Assembly: GCA_019925095.2 (NCBI GenBank)
Contig: CM034391.1
Span: 25,223,051-25,287,050 of the forward strand
Reading direction: 5' to 3'
Length of the DNA: 64,000 bases
Source: Dendrolimus kikuchii
Taxonomy: Eukaryota; Arthropoda; Insecta; Lepidoptera; Lasiocampidae
This document shows, in pieces, positions 20,891 through 31,245 of this stretch. How positions within the stretch are numbered: position 1 is the stretch's first letter; each line of letters opens with the position of its first letter. The translations under genes were made by a program, and so were the position numbers. A model generated the notes under the pieces. The model was not told where the DNA came from. It searched no databases and saw only the letters and a list, made by a program, of their open reading frames with translations.

Positions 20891-22265
20891 TATATATATA
20901 AAAGCCATAACTAGTTTTACATACACTGCATCACACGCAGCGTATGAGCGCCACGTCGGGCGTCTGAAAGCGACCACTGTGTTTTTGTCGGTCACGCCGG
21001 ACGCAGCCTACGGCACTTGTAGCAAGCCACCGCCTGAGCAATCACCATATGATCCTTGCCTATTACACAGTAATGTATGTATCTTTTAAGAACAGATTAA
21101 ATAGTTATTGGAGACGCAATCAGGCAATCTCCGCGGGTAGGGGGTTATGTGCTCAATGTATGGCCATCCCTTATTCCCCAGTTAAGAACTGGTGCCCGGA
21201 GAATATAGAACCTTGCACTTACCTCGCAGTCACACGACAGCACTGGTTCAGGGTTCTGCCGTTGCTTTCTTACGTGGCGATAAAGGTGGCAAAGTCCTTC
21301 TACACGAGCCCCGGGGCGCAAGGGACGCAGATACACTGATCACTTAAGTTTATTTATGGTTGAGGCGAATGTCCTAGTAATTAACTACTGGACGCGGAAA
21401 TCTTCGATAGCTAATATGTGTATTTATGCGGGTGCGATACTACTTTGTGTGCGTTGCGGTAGCGTGGCGTTTGGCAACGTACTGAACTCACGCGCCGAGC
21501 GAGCGGCGGCAACATACGGGGGTTGCAAGACGCTATAAACCCAAGACACAATTGGTATTTTGGAAATAAGTGGCGCCAACAGTTATCTTATCGAGAAGAT
21601 GCTTTACTCAATAGAGGATTTTTTTAATTTTAAAATTATTTAATGACTTTATGTATTTTTTCTTTAATGAAAATTGTAAATGTAACTGATATGACGTGTA
21701 CAGATAATTGTATATTATTGTACGAAATAAATACTTATGACTTATGACTTATTATCTATGCGGAACTCAACGCATAAAAGTTTGTGTAAAATCGAGACTT
21801 TTTCTACTTTTTCCACTCGGAAACTTTTTATCCAGACATTTATATAAGGGTTATTAACACTAACGGCTGCGTAACCACGCACGAATAGGCCGAAGCTAAG
21901 TTCGCACTTTCAAACCATCAGCTGAGCTGGTGATAGCTCGTGATATTGTGCCACTTTGATAAGAATCTTTGCATCATCTTTGGTAAAGTAAATTCTCGGT
22001 CATAGATCTATTTCTTCTCGTTTATTTTAACACTGTGGATGGATATATTTTAGGGAAAATATATTTAAAATAAGTGCTTTAAAAATCTTGAAATGTTATA
22101 AAAAATATTAATTATTATTTGAATGTACTTTATCGCAATGTTCACTAGACCGATATTTTCAAGATCGTTTTCATTAGAAATGTCGCCAATATTTGACCGC
22201 GAATTGGACATTGTTACGCTGTCTGCACTTATACATGGTGAGTAGATCTTTTTGCACATCTATAT
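20891..22265. other. Unassigned 1.4 kb, possible TE remnant
   Basis: A GC-richer block (20940-21540) has several 60-96-codon ORFs on both strands. One minus-strand reading (21145-21336) contains ARVEGLCHLYRHVRKQRQNP and CDCEVSARFYILRAP, reminiscent of anonymous repeats in moths, but I cannot name it. 21540-22265 is AT-rich, with TGACTTA repeats near 21737. Confidence 0.3.
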
Positions 22266-22269
22266 TATA

Positions 22270-22850
22270 TCTATACTAAACCCGCAGGGGGGCTTTGTAG
22301 CGAAGCTTTAGATAAGAAGTGACTCCTCGGACCTGACTCCGGGAGCCAAGGCAAGGGGTCCCCGCCTCCGTACTTGCCTTAGCCAGTCGCCATGGTGTGG
22401 AGATCGCTAGAGCTAAGAGTCAAGCTCCAGGGGTGGAAGTGATAAATGGCACAACGTCGGAAGTAGCTTCGGTGAACCTGCAGACCACCTCTCGACAACC
22501 CTTAGCTAATCACACCCATGTTGCAAGTCACTGTTTTGAATGACAAGTCACCGTCTGCCCATTTTTTCCTTGTTTTTTGAACATTGCGACGGGCTGACTC
22601 CATAGTCCTAATAGTCCCCGATCTGTAACTCCACTAACAGTTCAAACCAATAGCCTTTTGTTCTCATTCCCTACAATAGTCCTACGCATACCGGGGCTTG
22701 TTCTTGGATGCATTTTTGTATGATGTAGGCAGCGATAATCGCCGTTCACTGTCACGCGACATTTAGATTAAATTTGTCAAGGGGCCTCTACGTGTTGGCC
22801 TTCCCATAGTCCCACGCAACCTCTCGAAATAGGCCGGGCCATTCTCATAA
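22270..22850 (-). mobile_element. Family C repeat
   Basis: Reverse copy of 4247-4830: GGGGGGCTTTGTAGCGAAGC through GTCACCGTCTGCCCA to GGCCGGGCCATTCTCATAAA. Confidence 0.6.
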
Positions 22851-23160
22851 AGAGGAAAGATTTGTATTTCTGTATGTTAGTAACAAATAAACTTAAAAAC
22901 TACTAGACCCATTTCAAAAATTCTAGCACCATTAGAATGCTACGTTATCCTAGATTAATGTAGGCTATATTTATTATTAGAAAAAGTTAGGAATCACTAC
23001 TAAAACTTCAATAATGTAATCCAAGGTGTAAAAAAAATAGTGATTGAATAGGCCCGGGGATGGTTTAGAATTACAATTAGACCCGGTAGGTGGCGCTGGA
23101 GTCGGGTTCTAGATTTTTATTTTTTTCAGGGCAGGACAACGTCTGCTGGAACCGCTAGTA
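22851..23160 (+). mobile_element. Helitron-like non-autonomous element
   Basis: GACCCGGTAGGTGGCGCTGG near 23090 and the terminus GACAACGTCTGCTGGAACCG then CTAGTA. Nearly colinear with 41365-41685. Confidence 0.6.
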
Positions 23161-23467
23161 TTTTATAACTTTCAACTAAGCTTACTAACTGATTGACTGA
23201 ATATACATAGGATCTTAAAAATAAACTTTTCAGAGGAAACCATACCACTGTCGACTCCCCAAGTAATTGGTACCCTATCATTTTATGCAAGCTGATATCT
23301 TATTTTTTTTTGTATACATTATACAATACAAAATAATTTTTAAAATAAATCTGAACATTTTGAATAAATGAATAATCATTGAAGATGGCTGCTGCCAATA
23401 ATGGTATGGTTTACCTAATATTAATTAAAATTAAACTATAAATCTTATAATGGACCGGTGTCTGTTA
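23161..23467. other. No feature recognised
   Basis: AT-rich spacer. Confidence 0.4.
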
Positions 23468-23580
23468 GGAACGTTCTCATAAGACTAGACGAACTGCTTC
23501 GTTGTATGGCAACGCTAATACAATGCCCGAGGTATAGACCAGCTTTTTGGTCGCGTGAGACACTTACCAGATGTCTCAAT
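23468..23580 (-). pseudogene. Family P LINE C-terminal fragment
   Basis: In reverse: CTCACGCGACCAAAAAGCTG, GGCATTGTATTAGCGTTGCC and GAACGTTCCTA match 16660-16760. Confidence 0.5.
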
Positions 23581-23705
23581 CAGGGGCGGATTTAGAAATA
23601 TGAGGCTTGTAGGCTATTCAAATTTTACCGCCCCTACCGATAAATCGATACCTTAATTCACAATCATATTAATTCGATCATTTTTTTGTCTATTTTTGTC
23701 TAAGA

Positions 23706-23960
23706 ATGACTAAACAGATATACAATGCAAAAGTGGATGGATATAGAAGTCGTGGAAGGCCACGACACACCTTCCATGATCAAATTGATCATGTACTAGC
23801 AGAAGGTGATGTCAGGAGCCTTAAGAACAGACGAGCGTGCATGACAAGAGTTATGAATGTCAAAGAAGCAAGTGAGGTGTGTAAGAATAAGCCTAAATGG
23901 CGCTCTGTTGTTCGTGCCTACCCCGCAAGGGAACTGGCGTGAAATTATGTATGTATATAA
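23706..23960 (+). mobile_element. Family A LINE, 5'-truncated
   Basis: Encodes the last ~78 codons ([20 protein letters not shown] onward to AYPARELA) with a short TATG tail. Confidence 0.75.
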
Positions 23961-24480
23961 ACGTATTTTAATTATACAGTTTAAACTCTATATAACGACA
24001 CTGAAGATACTGTGCATTTTGCGACGTTATAGAGAGGTGTTGTTAAATCGAGAGATGTCTTTTATTTTTGTCTGGCGTCTTTTGCTGCACCAGTAATTTT
24101 GTTGTATTTTTTATTTTGTTGAGGCATCTTGGTGATACAGGAAGTACTTAGAAATTTTGGAATTTCTTCGAAATTTCGGTATGCATGATGCGACACAGCT
24201 ACGCAGTTTTTACTAATTTTGGAAACTTAAAAGGTACTTTTTACTTAATTGTTGTCGTTATTGAGAGTGGGTGTAATGCCGTGGGGAGAGATTTCGACGC
24301 CTAAGGAAGTTTGTCGTTAAATCGAGTGACGTTACATGGAGTTTACGCTGTAAAAAGATTTGAAAATTTAGACAGATATTTTGACTTAAATATTCCTATA
24401 GGTTCCACTTCAATGATCAAACTGATGAGCAAAGTTATTATGTAAATACATTTAATAAACAAACGCTGATTTTTTTATTT
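23961..24480. other. No gene recognised
   Basis: TATAACGACACTG...GACGTTATAGAGAGGTG...TTAAATCGAG text (23990-24330) looks like an old DNA-transposon fragment; nothing coding. Confidence 0.3.
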
Positions 24481-24787
24481 TTTTTATTGCAGGAGTTCAG
24501 CAGACAGACACGGCCCACTTGATGGAAAGCGGTTACCATCGCCTATGGACATTTGTAACACCAAAGGTGCTACAAATGCGCTGCTGCTCTCTTAATGGAG
24601 ACTGGAACCTGGTTACTAATGCCGGAACACAACACAAGGTTGTTATGGCGGCATACTCTAGACCAGGGGTGGTCGTCATCCAGTCGAGCAAATAACCTAC
24701 GACCTGGCTGTGGGTAGTTTTGTCGCCTCTTACGAAAGGCCGCCTGGCCGCAGGAAATTGTATTCTTTCTCCATTCCTGCAAGGATG
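24481..24787 (-). mobile_element. Family B retroelement, full-length-looking
   Basis: Poly(T), TTGCAGGAGTTCAGCAGACA to CTTTCTCCATTCCTGCAAGG, about 305 bp with all landmarks. Confidence 0.8.
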
Positions 24788-25075
24788 AAAAAAAATATAA
24801 GACTCTATCTAAAAGAATTCGAGGTTTCGTCAGTGAAATAATAAGTAGGTACTAGTTATACATAATTTAGCTACTATTTTACCTTCAAATTCATTTTATC
24901 ACAAGAAAATAACAAGTAATTGTATACAACAAAAGCAAAATGTGTACGATAAACCTCAATCCGCCTATCTTCACAGTGGTAGGTACCGTCAAATTACAAA
25001 TCATTCTAATTTTAGACGTGTTAAGACTTCGACTAAACAGATTGATACTTTACTCTTTAAAGAAACTTTAAAACA
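24788..25075. other. AT-rich spacer
   Basis: Nothing recognised. Confidence 0.4.
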
Positions 25076-25157
25076 GAAGACAAAGATGTCAAGTGTCAAC
25101 GAGTGTTGTTAAAGTTTTATTTAACAATACTCGTTGACACTTGACATCTTTGTCTTC
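25076..25157. repeat. Near-perfect 38-bp inverted repeat (hairpin)
   Basis: Left arm 25076-25113 (GAAGACAAAGATGTCAAGTG...) and right arm 25120-25157 pair at 37 of 38 positions around a 6-nt loop. The right arm continues into family K sequence. Confidence 0.85.
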
Positions 25158-25250
25158 CGTGATCACGGCCAATGAAAAGTGGCCAAAACGTCGGAAAAAT
25201 CAAAATCAAATAAAACTCCCGCTTAAAACCGTTAAAACGTAGTTTTATTA
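25158..25250 (+). repeat. Family K repeat
   Basis: GTGATCACGGCCAATGAAAA, GTGGCCAAAACGTCGG and AAAACCGTTAAAACGTAG. A second copy is at 35389-35515. Confidence 0.6.
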
Positions 25251-25540
25251 TGTATACAAGTCGCGAAAACTTAAGAAAATATTAACTTTATATCACTTAA
25301 AATTACCACGACCACACTGTCTGTGTTGTAATGATAATTTACAATTGAAGGCTTGTCATAATTTCCCTTACTATCCGCACGGGGTATTCGAAACAATAGG
25401 CATATTAAAGTTAAGGCATATAAGAATTAATTGTATGGAATAGGTACTGCTCACACTTTTGGGCTGAAGCACCAGCCTACCAGGTTAATCCCCTGGTCTG
25501 TATTCAACATCGATCTATTTGCGTTGTCGATGATCCCATA
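25251..25540. other. No feature recognised
   Basis: AT-rich spacer. Confidence 0.4.
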
Positions 25541-25886
25541 CTCAACGACGGTCTAGATATGCTTCGGAGAGACTGTATACTGGAGTGTTCATTCGAAGTG
25601 TTCCGAAGAACTGTTCAGAATGGTGCCTTCGTCTTCGTTCTAGCACTGCTCGCCATTAGCTGGGCGTTCATAAACATTTCTTTGAGCCGCTTGCTCATAT
25701 ACGCAGTGTGTCTCAAGAACGTGTATCTTGCGAACCGTGGGGATTTGGAATGAGCTCCCAGCTGAGGTTTTCCCACAGCGCTACGATATGGAGTTTGTGA
25801 CATTTCTGGTGTTGCAATCGTCCATAGGTGACCATAGCGGCTCATAAAGGAAGCCGTCAGTCTGTCTGCTGTACTCCAGCTTTAAA
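25541..25886 (+). pseudogene. LINE Q C-terminus plus family-B-like 3' tail
   Basis: Around 25735 a frame reads RTVGIWNELPAEVFPQRYDM, the '(V)WNELPAEVFP.RYD' end of a Jockey/CR1-like LINE. About 60 bp on, GTCCATAGGTGACC, GGAAGCCGTCAGTCTGTCTG and CTTTAAAAAG correspond to the 3' tip of family B. This links family B's tail to a LINE. Confidence 0.55.
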
Positions 25887-26497
25887 AAGTGATAAGGCCA
25901 CCCATTGCACTACAATACCTTATAGTTAAGTGAAATAAAATCAAATTAATTAAATTAATATTGTCATTTTATACTGATCACATGTTTGTACCGATTGGGC
26001 GTGCAATGTTTTTGAAACTTGTATTATTAGGTACATACTTATTTCAATATTTATTTGGTTTTAATTATTATTCCTAATGTTTCAATCTTATAATTAATTA
26101 TATAAAACCTTAAATTTAACAAAATACTAAATGATACACTGTGAGGTAAATGGATACGCACCTTGCACAATTTGTCGCGTCCTTCGATAGCTATGAGCAG
26201 GCACTAGTAAAAACACTCTCACATCTTCTAAGTTTAATGTATATAAGTTTTATACACGTCGCGGCGCGGATGGATTGATTTTGAGATTTTATTTTTAAAT
26301 ATTTTTGAGTAGAAACTTTTAGTACGTGTACGTGCGTAGCGAGCGGATTTTGCAATATCTCGTTTTTTGGCGAGAAGAGGGTAGAGGGGGGAGATTTTGG
26401 GTATGAAATGGGAAGGAATGAACGAATGGAATGAATGGCGCGTACATACACAATTTAAATCCTTAATGACACTTGTACACACTTCTTTCTTCGTTCG
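25887..26497. other. No gene recognised
   Basis: AT-rich. Overlapping minus-strand ORFs at 26191-26482 carry no motif. Confidence 0.35.
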
Positions 26498-26700
26498 TTG
26501 AGAACTCCATCACAGTACAGGCTGTCCGTTTATGGAACTCTCTGCCACTCAACATCAGATAAGCTAAGTCAGTATCCTCTTTTAAAATCATGGTTTTTAA
26601 TTATTTTTGCTTCTCTCAGGTATAATAGTGCTGCTTATTCTGTATGTATTATGATATGTACTGTATTTATATAGTATATAATAAAGATTTTTATTTACTT
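26498..26700 (+). pseudogene. LINE C-terminal remnant (H-like)
   Basis: One frame gives NSITVQAVRLWNSLPLNIR, then a stop in place of Gln, then AKSVSSFKIMV. This is the C-terminus shared by family H, followed by a TA-rich tail ending ATAATAAAGATTTTTATTTA. Confidence 0.6.
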
Positions 26701-26734
26701 ATTTTATATATTTTGAATGTTTTATATTATTTAT

Positions 26735-27060
26735 TGTAAGAATCCCAGATTGGGTAAAGGCCTCCTCCAAAGACACCCATCTGTCTCTGTCCTGAGCTAT
26801 TTGATACCAGTTGGGGCCGGCTATTTTTTTAATTTCCTCTTCCCAACGCATACAATGGTCTCCCTCTGCCTCTTTTGCCTTGTGGTCCTGTCCACAGAGT
26901 TGTTTTAACGGTCCATCTCTGGTCTGTAAGTCTTGTTATGTGACCTGCCCATTTCCATTTTAACTTCTGTGCATAGCTCAAGGCATTAGTTGCTTTAGTT
27001 ATCGCTCTTATTGTTGTGTATCTGATTTTGTCCATTTTGTTTACCTTGAGCATGCTTCGT
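26735..27060 (-). pseudogene. RTE-like LINE ORF2 C-terminus
   Basis: KLKWKWAGHITRLTDQRWTV, then a frameshift, then EEEIKKIAGPNWYQIAQDRD and RWVSLEEAFTQ. This is the canonical RTE ending 'WAGH..R..D.RW...GRP..RW...I....G..W...A.DR..W..L.EA'. Confidence 0.7.
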
Positions 27061-27125
27061 TCGAGACCTCGTTAGTAGGTGGCTATTTTGTGTACAGTAA
27101 AAAGTAAGAATTAAATGCTTTTTTT

Positions 27126-27190
27126 ATTTATTATTATTTACATATATATTTTATTTCCAAATTTTTTACATTTTTCATTATTATTATTTA
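27126..27190 (-). mobile_element. 3' tail of the R2/R4-type LINE
   Basis: TTTACATATATATTTTATTT, CCAAATTTTTTACATTTTTC matches the 3' end of the element at 14876 nearly exactly, followed by (ATT)n. Confidence 0.55.
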
Positions 27191-27234
27191 TTATGTCTAC
27201 ACCGCCATTGTCATGTTTTAATATTTTCCTTAGT

Positions 27235-27365
27235 TTAGGGGGTTACCTGGAAGAGATCGCTTTAAGCGATAAGGTCGCCCTTTGTTCACCATTTATTGTA
27301 TTTAGTTTTTAAGAACGTAGTTTAAATTTTGGTGAACAGTAAAGTGTTTTCATTCATTCATTCAT
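27235..27365 (+). mobile_element. Family H LINE tail
   Basis: GGGGTTACCTGGAAGAGATC, GATAAGGTCGCC and GTGAACAGTAAAGTGTTTTC followed by (ATTC)n. Confidence 0.6.
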
Positions 27366-27426
27366 AGGCGATGGTAACCGATTTCCATTTGGAGGGCCGT
27401 CTGTTGAACTCATGCAATAAAAAAAG
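27366..27426 (+). mobile_element. Family B 3' tip
   Basis: ATAGGCGATGGTAACCGATT to CATGCAATAAAAAAAG, 5'-truncated to about 60 bp and abutting the H tail. Confidence 0.6.
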
Positions 27427-27710
27427 TATCGTTGTTCTTGTTAGTAGGTATAATTCCAAGGATCTAATTTCTAAGTCGCGCTATAAATCTGTCGCTGTCA
27501 AAAGTCTCAAGCCGTGATAAGCCCCCTAGCCAGGTGTTCGCTTTGCATTCAGATTAGCTTTTACACACTGTTGTATATTTAACATTTTATTTACAAGCCT
27601 AGTCTTTCGATATTATTCTAAAATGGACGTAATTATTTTGATGTTTATTTCGGCAACTAATTATTTTAATACTTGACAGTATTGTTTGAGTTTATTGTAA
27701 TAATTCTTAC
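27427..27710. other. AT-rich spacer
   Basis: Nothing recognised. Confidence 0.4.
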
Positions 27711-27723
27711 TATATTTAATATC

Positions 27724-28042
27724 AATAAGGTAAGGAAAGAAATGCTCCGGTGGTTCGGGCATGTGGAAAGAATGCATGATGAAAGAATGACTAAACAGAT
27801 ATACAATGCAAAAGTGGATGGATGCAGAAGTCGTGGAAGGCCACGACACGCCTTCCATGATCAAATTGATCGTGTACTAGCAGAAGGTGATGTCAGGAGC
27901 CTTAAGAACAGACGAGCGTGCATGACAAGAGCTATGAATGTCAAAGAAGCATGTGAGGTGTGTAAGAATGGGCCTAAATGGCGCTCTGTTGTTCGTGCCT
28001 ACCCCACAAGGGAACTGGCGTGAAGTTATGTATGTATGTATG
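27724..28042 (+). mobile_element. Family A LINE with 13-bp TSD
   Basis: [20 protein letters not shown] to AYPTRELA with a (TATG)n tail. TATATTTAATATC flanks it at 27711-27723 and 28043-28055. Confidence 0.85.
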
Positions 28043-28055
28043 TATATTTAATATC

Positions 28056-28387
28056 TATAATATTATAAAATTCTAAACATATCGTGTCTGCACATTAAAG
28101 CTATTTAAAAAAAAACTGGAATCGACCATACAAACAATGAAAATTTTTTACATTTCTAGTCTGTTTGTTCAGGATTCACGTAAAAACCACTGGGCCGATT
28201 TCGATGCGGTTTTCGCTGATCGACACCTAATTTTTAGACTCAAAATCTGCACTACTACTAGAAAAAAATTTGGGAATGATATAAAATGGCCAGATTGAAA
28301 ATAAAATCGAATTCCAATGCGACTTTTTCACTGATCGATAGTAAATTTTATATAATAAAATATGGAATATCCCGGGTACTTTTTTTA
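28056..28387. mobile_element. Helitron-like fragment in AT-rich spacer
   Basis: AGGATTCACGTAAAAACCAC and TGGGCCGATTTCGATGCGGT resemble conserved text of lepidopteran non-autonomous Helitrons. No termini identified. Confidence 0.35.
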
Positions 28388-28619
28388 TTTTTTATTGCAG
28401 GAGTTCAGCAGACAGGCAAACGGCCCACTCGATGGAAAGTGGTTACCATCGTCTATGGACATTTTCAACACCAAAGGTGGTATAAAGGCGCTGCTGCTCT
28501 CTTAAGGGAGACTGGAACCTGGTCACTAATGCCGGAACACAACTCAAGGTTGTTATGGCGACATACTTTAGACCAGGGGTGGTAGCCATCTAGTCGGGCA
28601 AATGCCCTGCCACCTGGCT
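28388..28619 (-). mobile_element. Family B retroelement, 5'-truncated
   Basis: Poly(T), TTGCAGGAGTTCAGCAGACA to AATGCCCTGCCACCTGGC. Confidence 0.75.
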
Positions 28620-28639
28620 AAGTCTGTTACGCTTTCATG

Positions 28640-28822
28640 GAAAAACCACGGTGCCGATTTTACTAAATCCATTCGACCCAAGCCAGCCCGGTGGACTGAC
28701 GACCTGCGTAAGATCGCCGGCAGGGGCTGGATGAGGAAGACGGGAGACCGGGATATGTGGCGAGTACTTGGGGAGGCCTACGTCCAGCAGTGGACTGAGA
28801 GTGGCTGAAGAAGAAGAAGATT
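28640..28822 (+). pseudogene. RTE-like LINE ORF2 C-terminus
   Basis: KPARWTDDLRKIAGRGWMRK then TGDRDMWRVLGEAYVQQWTE and a stop, followed by a (GAA)n tail. This is the typical 'RW.DDL....G..W.R...DR..W...GEAYVQQW' ending. Confidence 0.75.
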
Positions 28823-29154
28823 CAACCCAAAAAATGGGATAACTTCTATAGAATACGTCACTAATTAGAAATTTTCGCTGCTATAAGCCGGGGCAAAAGA
28901 TGACCGTACGAATTTAAACTTATATACTATTCTACGACTCATTTTTATTTAGAAGAGTACAGACCAACAAACAAGTTATGAACTCAAAAATTATTATTTT
29001 CGACTTTTATACTGTTTTCAAGCGTTTATTATTACTCTTGACATATGCACGTCTATCATGTTACATATTTCTTGATGGTAACATCCACATAAAACAAATG
29101 ACGTTGACGTATAGGAAGTCTTCAATGGCTAGCCTTTAGCTATCAAGGGAGCAA
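28823..29154. other. No feature recognised
   Basis: AT-rich spacer. Confidence 0.4.
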
Positions 29155-29490
29155 AGGATTCACCGACCCTGCTGACGAAGTGAATGTGTTCTGATTCCCG
29201 GGGCACATTCAGGCACTTTTTGCGCTGGATCGGACTGGGCGTAACTGCGTTCTAAGTCTCAGCCTTTCCTACATAAAAAGCGCAGGGCACATGGGAGGAG
29301 GGTGGTTTTAGTGGGCAGTGGCTGTTGCCCGTGCAACTTCTCTGAGTCTCCACACAAGCTGGCTTGATTGTTGTTCGGATTGCCCCTTATCAAAGGGGAA
29401 AGCCTTCATGATCAACTATGATCTAATCCCTTGAAAAGGACCCAGTATTGTGCGTAAATAGCTATTACCCCGCCTTAAAAAAAAAAAATG
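29155..29490 (+). mobile_element. R1-like LINE 3' UTR with poly(A)
   Basis: GC-rich block with GGAGGGTGGTTTTAGTGGGC, TCTGAGTCTCCACACAAGCT and a terminal A-run (29477-29488). The text resembles R1-like LINE 3' UTRs of Lepidoptera. Confidence 0.45.
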
Positions 29491-29670
29491 AAATCTTCAA
29501 TGAAGCACCTTTTGCTCGAGAAATGCGTTTATTACAATAATTTACAATTTTACAAAAAAAATTAGTTGCGCGTACTATTTTTCGAAAGTTGACAGTTGGC
29601 CGTAGACAAAAGAGCGTTTGTCATAGTAAATTAAATGATAATGTGCGCGTACACACCGGCGCGAGCATAC

Positions 29671-29975
29671 TGTTACAACCTCGGCGCCGACAAAGACAAA
29701 TTCCACGTACAGATTTGTAGAAGCAAATTTATTACGTCGGCATTTGAACTAATTGTAATTCTTTTATGATCGTCTTCTTTTGTTTACTTATTGATTGGCT
29801 TACGTTTCTAGATAACAGCTCATTGTTTTATAGTACCCGTTTATGGCCGCTTGCGGCCGAGTCATTAGCCAGGTGTTGCGGATTAGGTCGAGTACGATAC
29901 GGGCACGTTTGTATCTGTGAGGTATAAAACGACGGCCTGATGGAGAGAGACGGGAGTCAAGCGAGAACTACGATC
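29671..29975 (+). mobile_element. Solo LTR, TGTTAC family, 3'-truncated
   Basis: TGTTACAACCTCGGCGCCGA to about GAGAACTACGATCAC, matching the 5' 300 bp of the family. An H-family tail replaces its 3' end. Confidence 0.65.
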
Positions 29976-30050
29976 ACATTTTTAGGCTATAAGTTTTCTG
30001 TGTTTTCTGGAATGGTGTACAATAAAGTGTTATCTCTCTCTCTCTCTTTC
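29976..30050 (+). mobile_element. Family H LINE tail with (TC)n
   Basis: GGAATGGTGTACAATAAAGT, GTTATC then (TC)n. Confidence 0.55.
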
Positions 30051-30099
30051 TATCAAAATGACATTCCCAGTCTTTGAATATCACCACGATGATGCTTAC

Positions 30100-30690
30100 C
30101 ATGAGAATATTTTTTATGGGGAAAGGCTATAAGTTTTATCGCCCAAAAAAAATGCTTAAGAACAATATTTAATGTACCACCGTGGACTTCTTGTGCCCCC
30201 CTCTTTAGTAAATATAAAATCTTAACGCTTCCCAGCCTTTACATACTTGAAGCTTGTAAATTTGTGAAAAGCAATCCAGAGCTATTTCTAAAATTTGAAG
30301 ATGTTTACAGGTTTAACACTCGTCATGGAAATCGTTTAGCACACCCCCCGGTGAACAGCCATCTCTATAGTAGAAATAGCCATATTATGATTATAAAAAT
30401 CTATAACAAACTACCTCCAATTATCAAAGAATATAAAGGTAACTTATTTAATATAAAGCTTTTTAACTGGCTGGTGGATAAATGTTTCTATTCAATGCAG
30501 GATTATATGAGATAAATACAATATTGACTAATTTTTTATTGACATTTATAATTTAATTGTAATATAATAAGATAATTAGAATAATAAAATTGTACTTTAA
30601 GAATAATTTTGCACGCCAATTTAGCTAGCACACGTGAAACTATCACCATGTATTGTAACATCTTGTAACCGTGTCTAATGCAAAATAAAT
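30100..30690 (+). pseudogene. LINE ORF2 C-terminus (Jockey/CR1-like)
   Basis: Broken frames, then LPSLYILEACKFVKSNPELF, FEDVYRFNTRHGNRLAHPPV, MIIKIYNKLPPIIKEYKGNL and a stop at about 30515. 'LPSLY..E...F' with 'YN.LP' is the LINE C-terminal pattern. The 3' UTR ends AATGCAAAATAAAT and runs directly into the pentanucleotide array. Confidence 0.65.
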
Positions 30691-30922
30691 ATGATATGAT
30701 ATAATATGATATAATATGATATGATATGATATAATATGATATGATATGATATGATATGATATGATATGATACGATACGATACGATACGATACGATCCGAT
30801 ACGATACGATACGATACGATACGATACGATACGATACGATACGATACGATACGATACGATACGATACGATACGATACGATACGATACGATACGATACGAT
30901 ACGATACGATACGATACGATAT
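30691..30922. repeat. Pentanucleotide satellite (ATATG)n to (ATACG)n
   Basis: About 46 units of 5 bp. The first ~16 are ATATG or ATAATATG variants and the last ~30 (30771-30920) are nearly uniform ATACG with one ATCCG. It is seeded by the tail of the LINE just upstream. Confidence 0.95.
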
Positions 30923-31085
30923 GAACAAATTCAAATAGCAGAATTGGGCACCTGTGCATATCACTCATACGTTATTTACCGTTACACTTAGATTTTTTCC
31001 TTGTATTATAATTAAAGAATTTTCAGACTAAAAAAAAACAATGTACCTATATAAAAATAATACAATATAAAGTTGCAAATATAAA

Positions 31086-31245
31086 ATGGACCAATTAATA
31101 AAATACATAGTGTATAATAAAACACCTAAATCCATAAACAGCATGGACGCTCAAAGTATAAAAGTGCAAAAGAAAGTTTGTGAAAAAAGTGGTGTGACTG
31201 ACAAAAGACTTTTATTGTTATCACCTGAACTCGGGATTAGCGAAG
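31086..31245 (+). CDS. Candidate first coding exon of the MINDY-4-like gene
   Basis: An ATG at 31086 opens 53 codons (begins [20 protein letters not shown], ends SPELGISE) and runs into an excellent donor, AAG|GTAAGA, at 31245/31246, leaving phase 1. The segment is not part of any repeat family I recognise, unlike nearly everything around it, and sits on the correct strand upstream of the firm exons. No domain is recognisable; N-termini of MINDY-4 proteins are poorly conserved. The tie to the gene rests on position and splice signal only. Confidence 0.4.

Noticed and set aside
30536..30968. Long minus-strand reading frames with repeated SYRIV units
   Set aside because: They translate the pentanucleotide satellite, which has no stops in several frames; the periodic peptide is an artefact.
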